Made by a program: the position numbers and the translations under genes. Below, piece after piece: positions 51,863-60,627 of a stretch of 64,000 nt of DNA. The stretch covers positions 57,646 to 121,645 of the forward strand of contig NZ_JBHUJW010000004.1 in NCBI RefSeq assembly GCF_042683565.1, in the 5' to 3' direction. Positions within the stretch are counted from its first letter, which is position 1, and the number at the start of each line of letters is the position of its first letter. Origin of the DNA: Brevibacillus sp042683565. Its GTDB lineage: Bacteria > Bacillota > Bacilli > Brevibacillales > Brevibacillaceae. The notes beneath the pieces are model-generated. The model worked only from the letters and a program-made list of their open reading frames with translations. It had not been told where the DNA came from and did no database searches.

Positions 51863-53410
51863 TTACTTCTCTGCCATTTCTTCCGTCCTTTGTCCGCTGC
51901 GGCTCCGCCAGAAACGCTGCCGCTCCAGCCATGCCGCCGCCTCTTCCTTCTTCGTCACATCCAGATTGATCCAGTAATCGAGAAACGCTCCCGCATCCTC
52001 CCCGGCCGTATCCGCCAGGAGCGCTTTCCAGGCAGAACCGCTGGCGATGCCATAGCGATTGGTGCTTACATACTGCCGCAGCGCATCGTGCAGGCGCTCC
52101 TCGCCCCACGCTTCCCGCAGCGCCCACAGCATCGCCGAAGTCCGCGAGTAGACGAGATCGCTGTAGCTCTGATTGTCCGGAAACGCGTGCAGCGCCTGCC
52201 ACGGCCGCAAGTGCTCCTGGACGTACTCCTGCGTGTCCATACCGCGCTTTTGGCGAAGCAGGACGCGACTTTCTGCCAGATCAGGGTAGCTCTCCGCCAA
52301 AAAGGCGAGCGTCGCGTATTCCGCAAAGCCTTCATCCAGCCAGGCGTCATCGACCTGATTGTTGCCGACCAGCGAATAGAACCACTGATGCGCCGTCTCG
52401 TGTACGGTCGTAACGACTCCGTAGCTTCCACCCCCTGGCTGGAAGTGGCGGCCGTCCAGAAACACGATGGACGGGTATTCCATGCCGTTGATGCTCCCTC
52501 CAGTGCGGACGACATCGTATTCCGTGTACGGATACGTCCCGAACTGGCTGCCGAAATAGCGGAGGGACTGGACAGCGGCGAGGTGATTGCCCTTCGCCTG
52601 ATCCAGAGAGTCCTTTTCCCGGTACCACGTCCTGACTACGGTATTGCCTGCCTTTGTCTCCAGCACATGATAGGTGGCGTCCATCACGACCAGGGCAAAG
52701 TCACGGACATTTCCGGCCTGCAGGCGATACGTCTTTTGCCCGTGCACCGTACTGTCGACGATGGCTGCATGGTCGGTCGCCGTACTGGCCAGCTGATACG
52801 AATCTGGCAGCGTGACGTTCACCTCGTAGTTTGCCGTTTCACTGAAAAAAGGGTCCCCGATCGGCTCATACGGATCGAGATGCCACCCCTGCTGGTCCCG
52901 CACCGCGAGAATCGGCAGCCAGTTGCCCAGCCACATGGCGTGGTCATCGTAAGACATTCTGCCGTCATTGCGGGGGAGGGTCATCGAAAAATCCAGCTGC
53001 AGGCGTACCGGCTCCGTCTCGCCTGCTGGCATCCCTTCCGTCTGGGCGAGCGGCACTTCGATCACGTCGCCGATCCGTTTTGCCGCTGCCTGCTTCCCCT
53101 CGACCGCGATTCTGGTATTATCATACGTTCCCGGTTCCACATCTTTGCCTAAAAGTTCGTCCCACAGAACGCTTTTGTGCTCCTCCGTGAACGCGAGCGG
53201 ATACAGATGCACATACGCTCTCTCTGCATCCTTGGGCCAGAAGCGAATCTCCACACTGCCCGCAACCTGCCGCTTCTGCGGATCGATGCGCACATCGGCT
53301 TTGTACAGCGTCTCCCGAGACAGCGGCTGCTTTTGCTCATCGGCAGCCGCCGGAATCGCGAGGGACCAGGCCAAAAAGGCAATACCCAGCACGGCCAGCC
53401 AGTTTTTCAT
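51863..53410 (-). CDS. M1-type metallopeptidase, secreted (copy 2)
   Basis: The 515-residue paralogue of the downstream gene has a signal peptide (MKNWLAVLGIAFLAWSLAIP-AAA), the shared NDGRMSYDDHAMWLGNWLPI segment, GSINGMEYPSIVFL, zinc motif HETAHQWF and DAWLDEGFAEYATLAF. ATG 53410 follows GGGGGAG; the 47 additional open codons upstream have no start signal. The pair forms a two-gene operon with similar enzymes, perhaps differing in specificity. Confidence 0.88.
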   Translation of the reverse strand: MKNWLAVLGIAFLAWSLAIPAAADEQKQPLSRETLYKADVRIDPQKRQVAGSVEIRFWPKDAERAYVHLYPLAFTEEHKSVLWDELLGKDVEPGTYDNTRIAVEGKQAAAKRIGDVIEVPLAQTEGMPAGETEPVRLQLDFSMTLPRNDGRMSYDDHAMWLGNWLPILAVRDQQGWHLDPYEPIGDPFFSETANYEVNVTLPDSYQLASTATDHAAIVDSTVHGQKTYRLQAGNVRDFALVVMDATYHVLETKAGNTVVRTWYREKDSLDQAKGNHLAAVQSLRYFGSQFGTYPYTEYDVVRTGGSINGMEYPSIVFLDGRHFQPGGGSYGVVTTVHETAHQWFYSLVGNNQVDDAWLDEGFAEYATLAFLAESYPDLAESRVLLRQKRGMDTQEYVQEHLRPWQALHAFPDNQSYSDLVYSRTSAMLWALREAWGEERLHDALRQYVSTNRYGIASGSAWKALLADTAGEDAGAFLDYWINLDVTKKEEAAAWLERQRFWRSRSGQRTEEMAEK

Positions 53411-53504
53411 GCCGACTCCCCCTTTTCTCCTATCGTACCGGAACAGGAAATAAAAGACTACCTGTTGAAGGAATGCGCGATGCTCGCCACGCCTGTCCGA
53501 GCAA

Positions 53505-53542
53505 TCAAAAACGGCTTCCCTCATACAGAAGGAAGCCGTCAT
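53505..53542 (-). terminator. terminator after the purine permease gene
   Basis: ACGGCTTCC and GGAAGCCGT pair around an 11-base loop, followed on the minus strand by TTTTTGATTG. It lies just past the permease stop. Confidence 0.82.
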
Positions 53543-53553
53543 TTTACTCATTT

Positions 53554-54927
53554 CTACTCGCGCAGCCAGATGAAGTAAGCCAGGAAGACGAAGAACAACA
53601 CGTACATAGCCGGATGCACCTCGCGCGCTTTCCCTTTCATCACTTTCACGATCGGGTACACGATAAAGCCGGAAGCAAGACCCGTTGCGATGCTGTACGT
53701 CAGCGGCATCATCAGGATCGTCAGGAATGCCGGGAACGCTTCGTCCAGCTCATTCCATGCCACCTGCGTGATATGGGACGCCATCAGCACCCCTACGATA
53801 ATCAAAGCCGGAGCGGTAACAGCCGGTGTCACGATCGCCAGAATCGGCGAGAAGAACAGCGCCAGGATGAACAGAACACCCGTGACCAGCGCCGAAAAGC
53901 CGGAGCGTCCGCCTGCCGCAACACCTGCTGTCGACTCGATGTAAGCAGTCGTGGTGGACGTACCGAGAATGGCACCCGCCATCCCTGCGATCGCATCGGA
54001 CGAGAACGCGCTGCCCGGACGAGGGAGCTTGCCGTCTTTCAGCAGTCCTGCCTGGCTGGCAACACCCAGCAGTGTACCTGTCGCATCGAAGAAGTCTACG
54101 AACAGGAAGGTCAGTACCACAATCAGCATCTTCACGCTAAAGAGAGCGGAAAAGTCACCAAGGTATTGGAACGCGGCGCCGAATGTCGGAGCCAGGCTCG
54201 GCGGAGCGGAGACGACTTTGTCTGGCAGACTGACCAGTCCGAAAATCATCCCGACCACTGCCGTTACGACCATCCCGATGAAAATCGCCGCGTTTACTTT
54301 GCGGACCATCAGGACAACAGTCACAATCAGACCAAATACAGCGAGCAGTGCATTTTTTGCAGCCAAAATTTCTTCTGGCTTCATGCCTTCATGATAAAAA
54401 GTAAAATGACCCAGTGCTACAAAAGTCGCGTCGTTCGCTACGACAATCCCTGCGTTCTTCAGCCCGATAAAGGCGATAAACAGGCCGATACCTGCGGATA
54501 CCGCGAATTTCAAACCCTTCGGAATCGCATTGATAATCGCCTCACGTACACCTGTCAGGGACAGGATGAGGAAAATCGTACACGAGAGAAAAACACCTGC
54601 CAGTGCTTGCTGCCAAGGAATTTGCATGGTCAGCACAACCGTATAGGTAAAAAACGCGTTCAAGCCCATTCCCGGCGCCTGAGCAATCGGCAAACGACCG
54701 ATGAAGGCCATCAGCAAAGTTCCGATCGCTGCAGCCAGCCCGGTCGCGGTAAATACCGCACCGAATTCAGGATAGTTTGCTTTCAGATCCGGCGGCAGAT
54801 CAGCACCGCTGAGCATGAACGGATTCACAGCCAAAATGTACGCCATTGCCAAAAATGTGGTAATCCCCGCGATGATTTCGCGTCGGTAGTTGGTGCCTAG
54901 TTTGTCAAACTCGAAATACTTGCGCAC
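53554..54927 (-). CDS. NCS2/AzgA-type purine permease (PbuG/PbuO-like)
   Basis: The 457-residue transporter of the AzgA branch of NCS2 has about twelve TM segments, probably a proton symporter for guanine and hypoxanthine or adenine. Signatures are YRREIIAGITTFLAMAYILA, QAPGMGLNAFFTYTVVL, FVDFFDATGTLLGVA and STTTAYIESTAGVAAGGRSG. It has a long leader with a guanine riboswitch and terminator, and a PurBox at the promoter. Choice between pbuG and pbuO is not possible from sequence alone. Confidence 0.93.
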   Translation of the reverse strand: MRKYFEFDKLGTNYRREIIAGITTFLAMAYILAVNPFMLSGADLPPDLKANYPEFGAVFTATGLAAAIGTLLMAFIGRLPIAQAPGMGLNAFFTYTVVLTMQIPWQQALAGVFLSCTIFLILSLTGVREAIINAIPKGLKFAVSAGIGLFIAFIGLKNAGIVVANDATFVALGHFTFYHEGMKPEEILAAKNALLAVFGLIVTVVLMVRKVNAAIFIGMVVTAVVGMIFGLVSLPDKVVSAPPSLAPTFGAAFQYLGDFSALFSVKMLIVVLTFLFVDFFDATGTLLGVASQAGLLKDGKLPRPGSAFSSDAIAGMAGAILGTSTTTAYIESTAGVAAGGRSGFSALVTGVLFILALFFSPILAIVTPAVTAPALIIVGVLMASHITQVAWNELDEAFPAFLTILMMPLTYSIATGLASGFIVYPIVKVMKGKAREVHPAMYVLFFVFLAYFIWLRE

Positions 54928-54956
54928 CGATATTTCCCCCCAAAATGTCGTTATGG

Positions 54957-55003
54957 CAACAAAAAAGGCCGAGGCGTACCTCTACACGCCTGGCCTTTAC
55001 AAA
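54957..55003 (-). terminator. riboswitch-linked terminator before the purine permease
   Basis: On the minus strand AAAGGCC-a-GGCGT pairs with ACGCC-tc-GGCCTTT, then a T run. It lies between the aptamer and the start codon and is the likely expression platform. Confidence 0.85.
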
Positions 55004-55058
55004 ACATTCCGGGAACAATTTCGATAATAATAACATTAACGCATCCCGTTGACATTTT

Positions 55059-55127
55059 GTTCGTAGCCAGGTCGTTCACGGTGACCTCGTAGAAACTCTT
55101 GAGCCATATTCTCAAGAATATACGAAC
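55059..55127 (-). promoter_or_regulatory. purine riboswitch (guanine type) before the purine permease
   Basis: The minus strand reads GTTCGTA (P1, 55127-55121) and CTTGAG-N-ATATGG-CTCAAG (P2). Then come the invariant AGTTTCTAC, GAGGTC...GACCT (P3) and GGCTACGAAC closing P1. The pyrimidine that sets specificity is C (GGCTAC), as in guanine-sensing members; adenine riboswitches have U. Ligand binding would be expected to favour the downstream terminator. Confidence 0.92.
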
Positions 55128-55155
55128 CTTCTTACATTACCTGTTCACATTCAGA

Positions 55156-55231
55156 AGTGTATCAGGTGACATATGGAATGTCAACGAAAATACGAACATT
55201 AATTTTTAACTACAGTATAACATCCGGAATT
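55156..55231 (-). promoter_or_regulatory. purine permease promoter with PurR box
   Basis: On the minus strand TTGACA (55179-55184), 17 bp and TACACT (55156-55161). A strong PurBox lies at 55188-55200 (AAATACGAACATT on plus), 3 bases upstream of the -35 as at purE. A weaker opposite box is at 55219-55231, spacing 18. Together with the riboswitch this gives two layers of purine control. Confidence 0.7.
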
Positions 55232-55298
55232 TAATGATTTGTTCTATTTGCGCACGCAATTTTCGTTTTTTGCCGCTCTGTTCCCGCGCGAACCTGCC

Positions 55299-56837
55299 CT
55301 ATTCCCACTCGATCGTTGCCGGCGGCTTGGAAGTCACGTCGTAAACGATGCGGTTGACGTTTTCGACTTCGTTTACGATCCGGGTGGAAATTTTCTCGAG
55401 CACGTCCCAAGGAATGCGCGCCCAGTCTGCCGTCATCCCGTCAATCGAGGTTACGGCGCGAATCCCTACGGTGTAGGAATAGGTGCGCACGTCCCCCATG
55501 ACCCCGACAGTCGTCATGTTCGGCAGTGCAGTGAAGTATTGCCAGATGTCGCGGTCAAGACCGGCTTTGGCGATTTCCTCACGCAAGATCGCATCCGATT
55601 CCCGAACGATGTGCAGCTTTTCTTCGGTAACCTCGCCCAAAACGCGAATGCCCAATCCAGGACCTGGGAAAGGCTGGCGCCATACGATTTCATCCGGCAG
55701 GCCCAGCTCAGTGCCCAGCTTGCGCACTTCGTCTTTGAACAATGCTTTCAGCGGCTCGATCAGCTGGAACTTCATGTCTTTCGGCAGTCCGCCCACATTG
55801 TGGTGAGATTTGATCGTATGAGCTGTCGCCGTACCGCTCTCCACAATATCCGTATACAACGTCCCTTGTGCCAGGAAGTCCATGTCCGTCAGCTTGGCTG
55901 CTTCCTCGTCAAACACGTAGATGAACTCGTTGCCGATGATTTTCCGTTTTTGCTCCGGATCGGACACGCCTTTGAGCTTGCTCAGGAAACGCTCGCGTGC
56001 ATCGATCTTGATCACTTTCATCTGGAACTTGTTGCCGAACGTCTCCATGACGCTCTCTGCCTCGCCCTTGCGCAGCAGGCCGTGGTCGACGAACATGCAC
56101 GTGAGCTGATCCCCGATTGCTTTGTGGATCAAGGCTGCCACGACGGAGGAATCCACCCCGCCGCTCAGCGCGCACAGCACTTGTTTGTTCCCTACCGTTT
56201 CCCGAATCCGGACCACTTCGTCTTCGATGAAAGACGTCATGCTCCAGGTCGCTTCGCAGCCGCAAATGTTGAACAGGAAGTTGGCGATAAACTCGGTCCC
56301 TTTAACGGTGTGGCGCACTTCCGGATGGAATTGAACCCCGTACAGCTTGCGTTCCGGATTGCTGATCGCCGCTACCGGACAGCTGTCAGACACAGCATCG
56401 ACACGGAATCCGGCCGGCAGCTCCACGACTTTATCCGAGTGGCTCATCCAGACGATTTCGTTTGCATCCCATTTCTCGTACAGGCTGTGCGCTTGCTGCA
56501 GGCGCAGCTCTGCTTTTCCGTACTCGCGCTTGCCTGCGCGCTCCACTTTCCCTTCGAGCATATGGCTCATCAGCTGCATGCCGTAGCAGATCCCCAACAC
56601 CGGCACACCCAGATCAAAGACAGCCGGATCTACTTTCGGTGCCCCTTCTTCGTACACGCTGGCAGGCCCGCCCGAGAAAATAATCCCCTTCGGATTCAGC
56701 GCCTTGATTTTTTCCACAGGCGTATTGTAGGGCAGCAGTTCGCTGTAAACCCCCAGATCACGAACACGACGCGCGATCAGTTGATTGTACTGGCCTCCGA
56801 AATCCAGTACGACGACCATTTCCAATGACTTGTCCAT
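55299..56837 (-). CDS. guaA: GMP synthase (glutamine-hydrolysing)
   Basis: GuaA aminates XMP to GMP. The 512-residue protein joins a class I glutaminase (GIIFSGGPASVYEEG, nucleophile in GVPVLGICYGMQLM, HPEVRHT) to the ATP pyrophosphatase (ALSGGVDSSVVAALIHKAIG) and the dimerisation domain (RQPFPGPGLGIRVLGEVTEE). ATG 56837 gives the usual MDKSLEMVVVLDFGGQYNQL and has a purine-rich site upstream; a further 12 codons upstream are unlikely. The leader carries a guanine riboswitch. Confidence 0.98.
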   Translation of the reverse strand: MDKSLEMVVVLDFGGQYNQLIARRVRDLGVYSELLPYNTPVEKIKALNPKGIIFSGGPASVYEEGAPKVDPAVFDLGVPVLGICYGMQLMSHMLEGKVERAGKREYGKAELRLQQAHSLYEKWDANEIVWMSHSDKVVELPAGFRVDAVSDSCPVAAISNPERKLYGVQFHPEVRHTVKGTEFIANFLFNICGCEATWSMTSFIEDEVVRIRETVGNKQVLCALSGGVDSSVVAALIHKAIGDQLTCMFVDHGLLRKGEAESVMETFGNKFQMKVIKIDARERFLSKLKGVSDPEQKRKIIGNEFIYVFDEEAAKLTDMDFLAQGTLYTDIVESGTATAHTIKSHHNVGGLPKDMKFQLIEPLKALFKDEVRKLGTELGLPDEIVWRQPFPGPGLGIRVLGEVTEEKLHIVRESDAILREEIAKAGLDRDIWQYFTALPNMTTVGVMGDVRTYSYTVGIRAVTSIDGMTADWARIPWDVLEKISTRIVNEVENVNRIVYDVTSKPPATIEWE

Positions 56838-56959
56838 CTTATCCCCCTTCTCCTGAAAGCACAGGACTTGCAAGCTCCAGCCGATGTCGCTGCCGGGCTC
56901 TCGTTTCCATCAAGTTCCGCTTCTCTCGGATACGCCACACGCAATTGTCGCATATTTGC

Positions 56960-57009
56960 AAAAAAACCGGGACCCCCACCTCCGACGATTGATACGGAGG
57001 CAGCGTCCC
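56960..57009 (-). terminator. riboswitch-linked terminator before guaA
   Basis: GGGAC...GTCCC and CCTCCG...CGGAGG form a two-part stem on the minus strand, followed by T7. It lies between aptamer and coding region. Confidence 0.85.
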
Positions 57010-57059
57010 AGCTTGTGTACACTTGTGCGGTTGCATGTACAAAAATCCGAAATGCTCTC

Positions 57060-57127
57060 CTCGTAGTCGCCCAATTTACGGTTGAGCGGTAGAAACTTTC
57101 AGGCCATATTCCTGATGATTATACGAG
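57060..57127 (-). promoter_or_regulatory. purine riboswitch (guanine type) before guaA
   Basis: The minus strand reads CTCGTATAATCATCAGGA, ATATGG, CCTGA (P2), AAGTTTCTACC, then a P3 hairpin with CCGTAAAT loop and GACTACGAG closing P1. The specificity base is C (GACTAC), predicting guanine. It should lower guaA expression when guanine is abundant. Confidence 0.93.
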
Positions 57128-57141
57128 ACTCATTGATCGTC

Positions 57142-57170
57142 ATTCTAGCAGATGAAAGACCTTTGTTCAA
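57142..57170 (-). promoter_or_regulatory. guaA promoter
   Basis: On the minus strand TTGAAC (57165-57170), a 17-bp spacer and TAGAAT (57142-57147). The -35 overlaps the 3' end of the transglutaminase gene. The inferred start point, about 57135, lies a few bases before the aptamer. Confidence 0.75.
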
Positions 57171-59404
57171 GGCTTCAGTTGACGGATTAATCGTTCCATC
57201 AATTGCTCCGCGACCGTACGCGCCTTTTGCTCCATGCTCCGGCAGCCGTACACGACACGCTCGTACAGTTCCGTCAAATAGCGCAGATCCTGCCGCTTGT
57301 CGCCGGGAATCGTGATTCTTCCCACGTACTCCCGCAGCGTCTCGCCTTCGCGGCGGCGCGTGTAGACACTCTCCATCATGCGCATCAGCAGCTTGTAGCG
57401 CACATCGTACTGGGTGCTGCGCTCGCCCTTCATTTGCCTGCGCAGCCACCAGACATTGATCTCCTGCCTGCGTCTCCATGCCACACAGCCTGCGATCACC
57501 AACAGCAGGACAATACCCACATTTACCTGCCAAGGAATCGAGAAGCCGCCTCCGGATGTCGAGTCGCCTTCCTCCAACTCATTGAGACGTCCGTCTCCGC
57601 GGTCCCGCGTCGACGCGTTTTCCATGTCTGGCAATGGAAGCGGAACTTGCGGCTGCGCCGTTTGCAGGTCGTATTTGAAACGGACCGGAGACATGAACGT
57701 GCTGGTCGCCTCAAACGGAACCCATCCGTATTTGGGGAAGTATACCTCTACCCAGGAATGGGCGTCCCTGTTGCGCACTTCCATGATTTGATTTCCTTGC
57801 TCGTCTGTCCCGACACGCTCGCCCGGCGCAAAGCCTTTTACCCATCTCGTCGGGATGTCGATCGACCGAAGCATGACGGCCATGGCGGTGGAAAAATGGT
57901 CGCAGTAGCCGCGATAGCTGTCAAACAGGAAGTGATCGACGAAGTCCTGCCCTTCTTTCGGGACCGGAACATCTTTGGTTTCATACTTATATTTTCCGCT
58001 GGAGCGCAAGTAATTCTCGATTGCGCGCACTTTTTCGTACGGCGTTTTCGCGTCCTTGGTGATCGATTGCGCCAGCTCCTTGACGCGCGGCGGCAGCGTG
58101 GTCGGCAGTTGCAGATAATGCTGACGGATCTCGCCCGGGTATTGCGTACCGGCTTCGGTCACGGCCTTTTCGCTGACGATCGGCACCTCCGCCTCGACCT
58201 GGTACTGATTGAGCTTGAGCAAAAGCGTATTGGGTCCCATCTGCGGCTGATTGTCCTCCTTCGAGGTCGGCAGCAGCTTGATCTGGCCTGCCCGCACTTC
58301 CAGCTGCTGGTTCATCTTGTCGTAGACGACCGTCGCATTCGGCGGGCGGTAATTGCTCACTTTGCTGAGCTGTCCCGGGTAAAAAACGGTGGCGAACTGC
58401 TGCGGGCCTTTGAAATCGAGCGTGGCCTCGACCTTCTTCGTCTCAAAGCCCGTAAACAGTTGATCCTTCCATTCGTAATTCTCCGGGTCGAGGATCGACT
58501 CGTATTCGCGGATTCCCTTTTCCCATCCGACCCCTGTGTACAGATCTTTGGCATCGCCGCGCCAGTAGGCCTCTTCGTTGGTCTTGCCCACGAACACGAG
58601 CGTATCATCCTGCAAAAAAGGACCGCCGAGCCGCTCATCGTTGTTGTCATAGCCTACTTTTTTCATGGCGCTGACTGTACCGCTCTGCTCTTTCCCTGTA
58701 AAGTAGGAGATCGGATCAGGCCAGCTGGCGTCCATTTTCGGCGCGGTATAGGCAATCCCTACACTCACGCCGATGACCACAATCGGCGCGAGGAGGGACC
58801 GCAGCATGAGCCAACTCCGGTTCCCCGCCAGCTTGGCATGTCTGGTCATGCTGGTCAAATGGCTGACCGCCAGCAGCAAAAAGCCGCAAATCAAGGTCCG
58901 GACAATCCCGCCGTCTCCTTCGTACGGCAGGAACGTATCGAGGACAGCCAGATACACCTCGGTCAAGACGACAAACCACAGCCCTTGCCGCTGCTCCAGC
59001 ACGAGATACGTAATCATCGACATGAGGACGATGAGAACCAGGTCGAACATCGCGTTGCGGGAGACCGGCGACATCGAAGCCCAATCCTGATGGAGGGCAA
59101 GCGGGATGTCCCGCAAAATTTGCCCGTACAACGCCTTGAGCCACTCCGTATCAAACAGCGGGTAGTCGAACAATGTGCTGTGCAAAAGAAAAAGGAGTCC
59201 CAGCAGCTTGACAGGCAGCGTCAGCCATCGATACGGCACGAGGGTGTCCATGACCAGGACGCCCGCCGCAATCGTGAGGAAGGGCCAGAGAACTCCCGTA
59301 TCCGTCAGCTCTTGCAAGGGCAGCAGCCACTCGCGCAGCATCAGGAACAACAGCAGGGCCGAGATCCACTCCAGCAGCGTCGGACGTTTCAAAATGCTCA
59401 TCAT
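57167..59404 (-). CDS. TgpA-like transglutaminase-domain membrane protein
   Basis: The 745-residue protein has about six N-terminal TM helices (residues 10-225). An extracytoplasmic transglutaminase core has the catalytic Cys in YRGYCDHFSTAMAVMLRSID and His/Asp in RDAHSWVEVYFPKYGWVPFE. A last TM (VNVGIVLLLVIAGCVAW) and a cytosolic tail with DUF4129-like helices follow. It stands directly after DUF58 and MoxR genes, a conserved trio whose physiological role is not settled. It abuts the DUF58 gene, with a gap of a few bases. Confidence 0.88.
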   Translation of the reverse strand: MMSILKRPTLLEWISALLLFLMLREWLLPLQELTDTGVLWPFLTIAAGVLVMDTLVPYRWLTLPVKLLGLLFLLHSTLFDYPLFDTEWLKALYGQILRDIPLALHQDWASMSPVSRNAMFDLVLIVLMSMITYLVLEQRQGLWFVVLTEVYLAVLDTFLPYEGDGGIVRTLICGFLLLAVSHLTSMTRHAKLAGNRSWLMLRSLLAPIVVIGVSVGIAYTAPKMDASWPDPISYFTGKEQSGTVSAMKKVGYDNNDERLGGPFLQDDTLVFVGKTNEEAYWRGDAKDLYTGVGWEKGIREYESILDPENYEWKDQLFTGFETKKVEATLDFKGPQQFATVFYPGQLSKVSNYRPPNATVVYDKMNQQLEVRAGQIKLLPTSKEDNQPQMGPNTLLLKLNQYQVEAEVPIVSEKAVTEAGTQYPGEIRQHYLQLPTTLPPRVKELAQSITKDAKTPYEKVRAIENYLRSSGKYKYETKDVPVPKEGQDFVDHFLFDSYRGYCDHFSTAMAVMLRSIDIPTRWVKGFAPGERVGTDEQGNQIMEVRNRDAHSWVEVYFPKYGWVPFEATSTFMSPVRFKYDLQTAQPQVPLPLPDMENASTRDRGDGRLNELEEGDSTSGGGFSIPWQVNVGIVLLLVIAGCVAWRRRQEINVWWLRRQMKGERSTQYDVRYKLLMRMMESVYTRRREGETLREYVGRITIPGDKRQDLRYLTELYERVVYGCRSMEQKARTVAEQLMERLIRQLKP

Positions 59405-59407
59405 GGC

Positions 59408-60613
59408 CTACGCACCCCCTATTCGTTTCCATTCCCTGTCATCGATATGAATCGAGGTACAGGAGACTTTCACGGTCGAAAGCAGCTGCAAAGCCTTTTT
59501 TTGTTCCGGTGAAAGCACAGGCTCTGCGTATACCAGGAACAGCTGCAGCCTTCTGCCCTTTTGCGCCAGGGCGATCAAACGTCCCAGCAGCTCCTTTTGC
59601 ACGCTCGGCGTCACGACGATAAGCGTCACGCCTGGCGGTTGTTCCAAAGCCTCCCGTCCCACGACCCGCGCAAAGGAGTCGGTGCCCTGCGGCATGACGC
59701 GGGCCAGCTGGTCAAACACCGTCAAAAAGTGTCCGTGCGACAGCCCTGGCGCGATGGAGACCCGTTCGGCTTGTTTATAGACGAGTCCGTAATGGTACTG
59801 ATTGCGGTTGGCGCAGGCAATCAGGCTGGCCGTCAGCTTGACCGCCGTCTCAAACAAAGAATCGGGCAGCTTCTGGTAGCTGGCTTTTTCCACATCCAGA
59901 AAAAACATCGCCTGATTCATCGCCTGATGCTCGAACTCCTTCGTTTTCAGCCCCGTCCCTCTCGCCGTTGCCCGCCAATGAATCTGGCTGAGCCGGTCGC
60001 CGCGCTGGTATTCCCTCACACCGCGCACGGCCGCCACATCGTCGGAACGGCGGTGAGACACGTGCACATTCCCGCTGAAGCTGCCGTCTCCCAAAACCCA
60101 GCGCTCCACCTTCTGAAGCGAAGGATAGACAAGAAATTCATCGGAGAGGGCGAAAGCTTTCCGCCTTTCCATAAAGCCGAAAAAGTCCCCTCCGCTCACG
60201 ACGCAATCCCCCAGGCGATAATACCCGCGCGGCAAATTCGGGATGACGTAGCGAAACTCGACTTCGCGCTTGAACCAGGGAAAAATCAGCTGGCGATGCG
60301 GCTCGTACACGCCTGCCAGCCTGTCTGGCAGCGGCTCCATCACCATGTTCCAGCCCAGCGGAAACCAGATGCGGCGCCGCAGCCGGATCGTCACGATGAC
60401 GTCATCCCCGTCCCGCAGCCGGTTGCGGTCGACCAGGCGAACGACTTCCAGAGTCGAAAACAAAAGCGCGTACGCGAGCGCTTCATAGACTAGAAAGACC
60501 AGGCTGCAATAGAACAAAAACCAGCTCGCGAACCCGCCCTGAAATTTGGCGAATACGTATGTGAGCAAAACGAGCCCGATTACTTTGACTTTGCCCCATC
60601 GTTGTTGTCTCAT
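59408..60613 (-). CDS. DUF58 domain protein
   Basis: The 401-residue protein has two N-terminal TM helices (VIGLVLLTYVFAKFQGGF and FLFYCSLVFLVYEALAYALL). A beta domain and the DUF58 signature VRGVREYQRGDRLSQIHWRA follow, then a vWA-like fold (QAMFFLDVEKASYQKLP). It is the middle gene of the MoxR-DUF58-transglutaminase operon and is probably the client of the MoxR ATPase. Confidence 0.9.
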   Translation of the reverse strand: MRQQRWGKVKVIGLVLLTYVFAKFQGGFASWFLFYCSLVFLVYEALAYALLFSTLEVVRLVDRNRLRDGDDVIVTIRLRRRIWFPLGWNMVMEPLPDRLAGVYEPHRQLIFPWFKREVEFRYVIPNLPRGYYRLGDCVVSGGDFFGFMERRKAFALSDEFLVYPSLQKVERWVLGDGSFSGNVHVSHRRSDDVAAVRGVREYQRGDRLSQIHWRATARGTGLKTKEFEHQAMNQAMFFLDVEKASYQKLPDSLFETAVKLTASLIACANRNQYHYGLVYKQAERVSIAPGLSHGHFLTVFDQLARVMPQGTDSFARVVGREALEQPPGVTLIVVTPSVQKELLGRLIALAQKGRRLQLFLVYAEPVLSPEQKKALQLLSTVKVSCTSIHIDDREWKRIGGA

Positions 60614-60627
60614 CCGCAGTCACCGCC

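Noticed and set aside
55121..55127. A PurBox-like TACGAAC inside the permease leader
   Set aside because: It is the P1 strand of the purine riboswitch and pairs with GTTCGTA at 55059-55065, so the resemblance is accidental.
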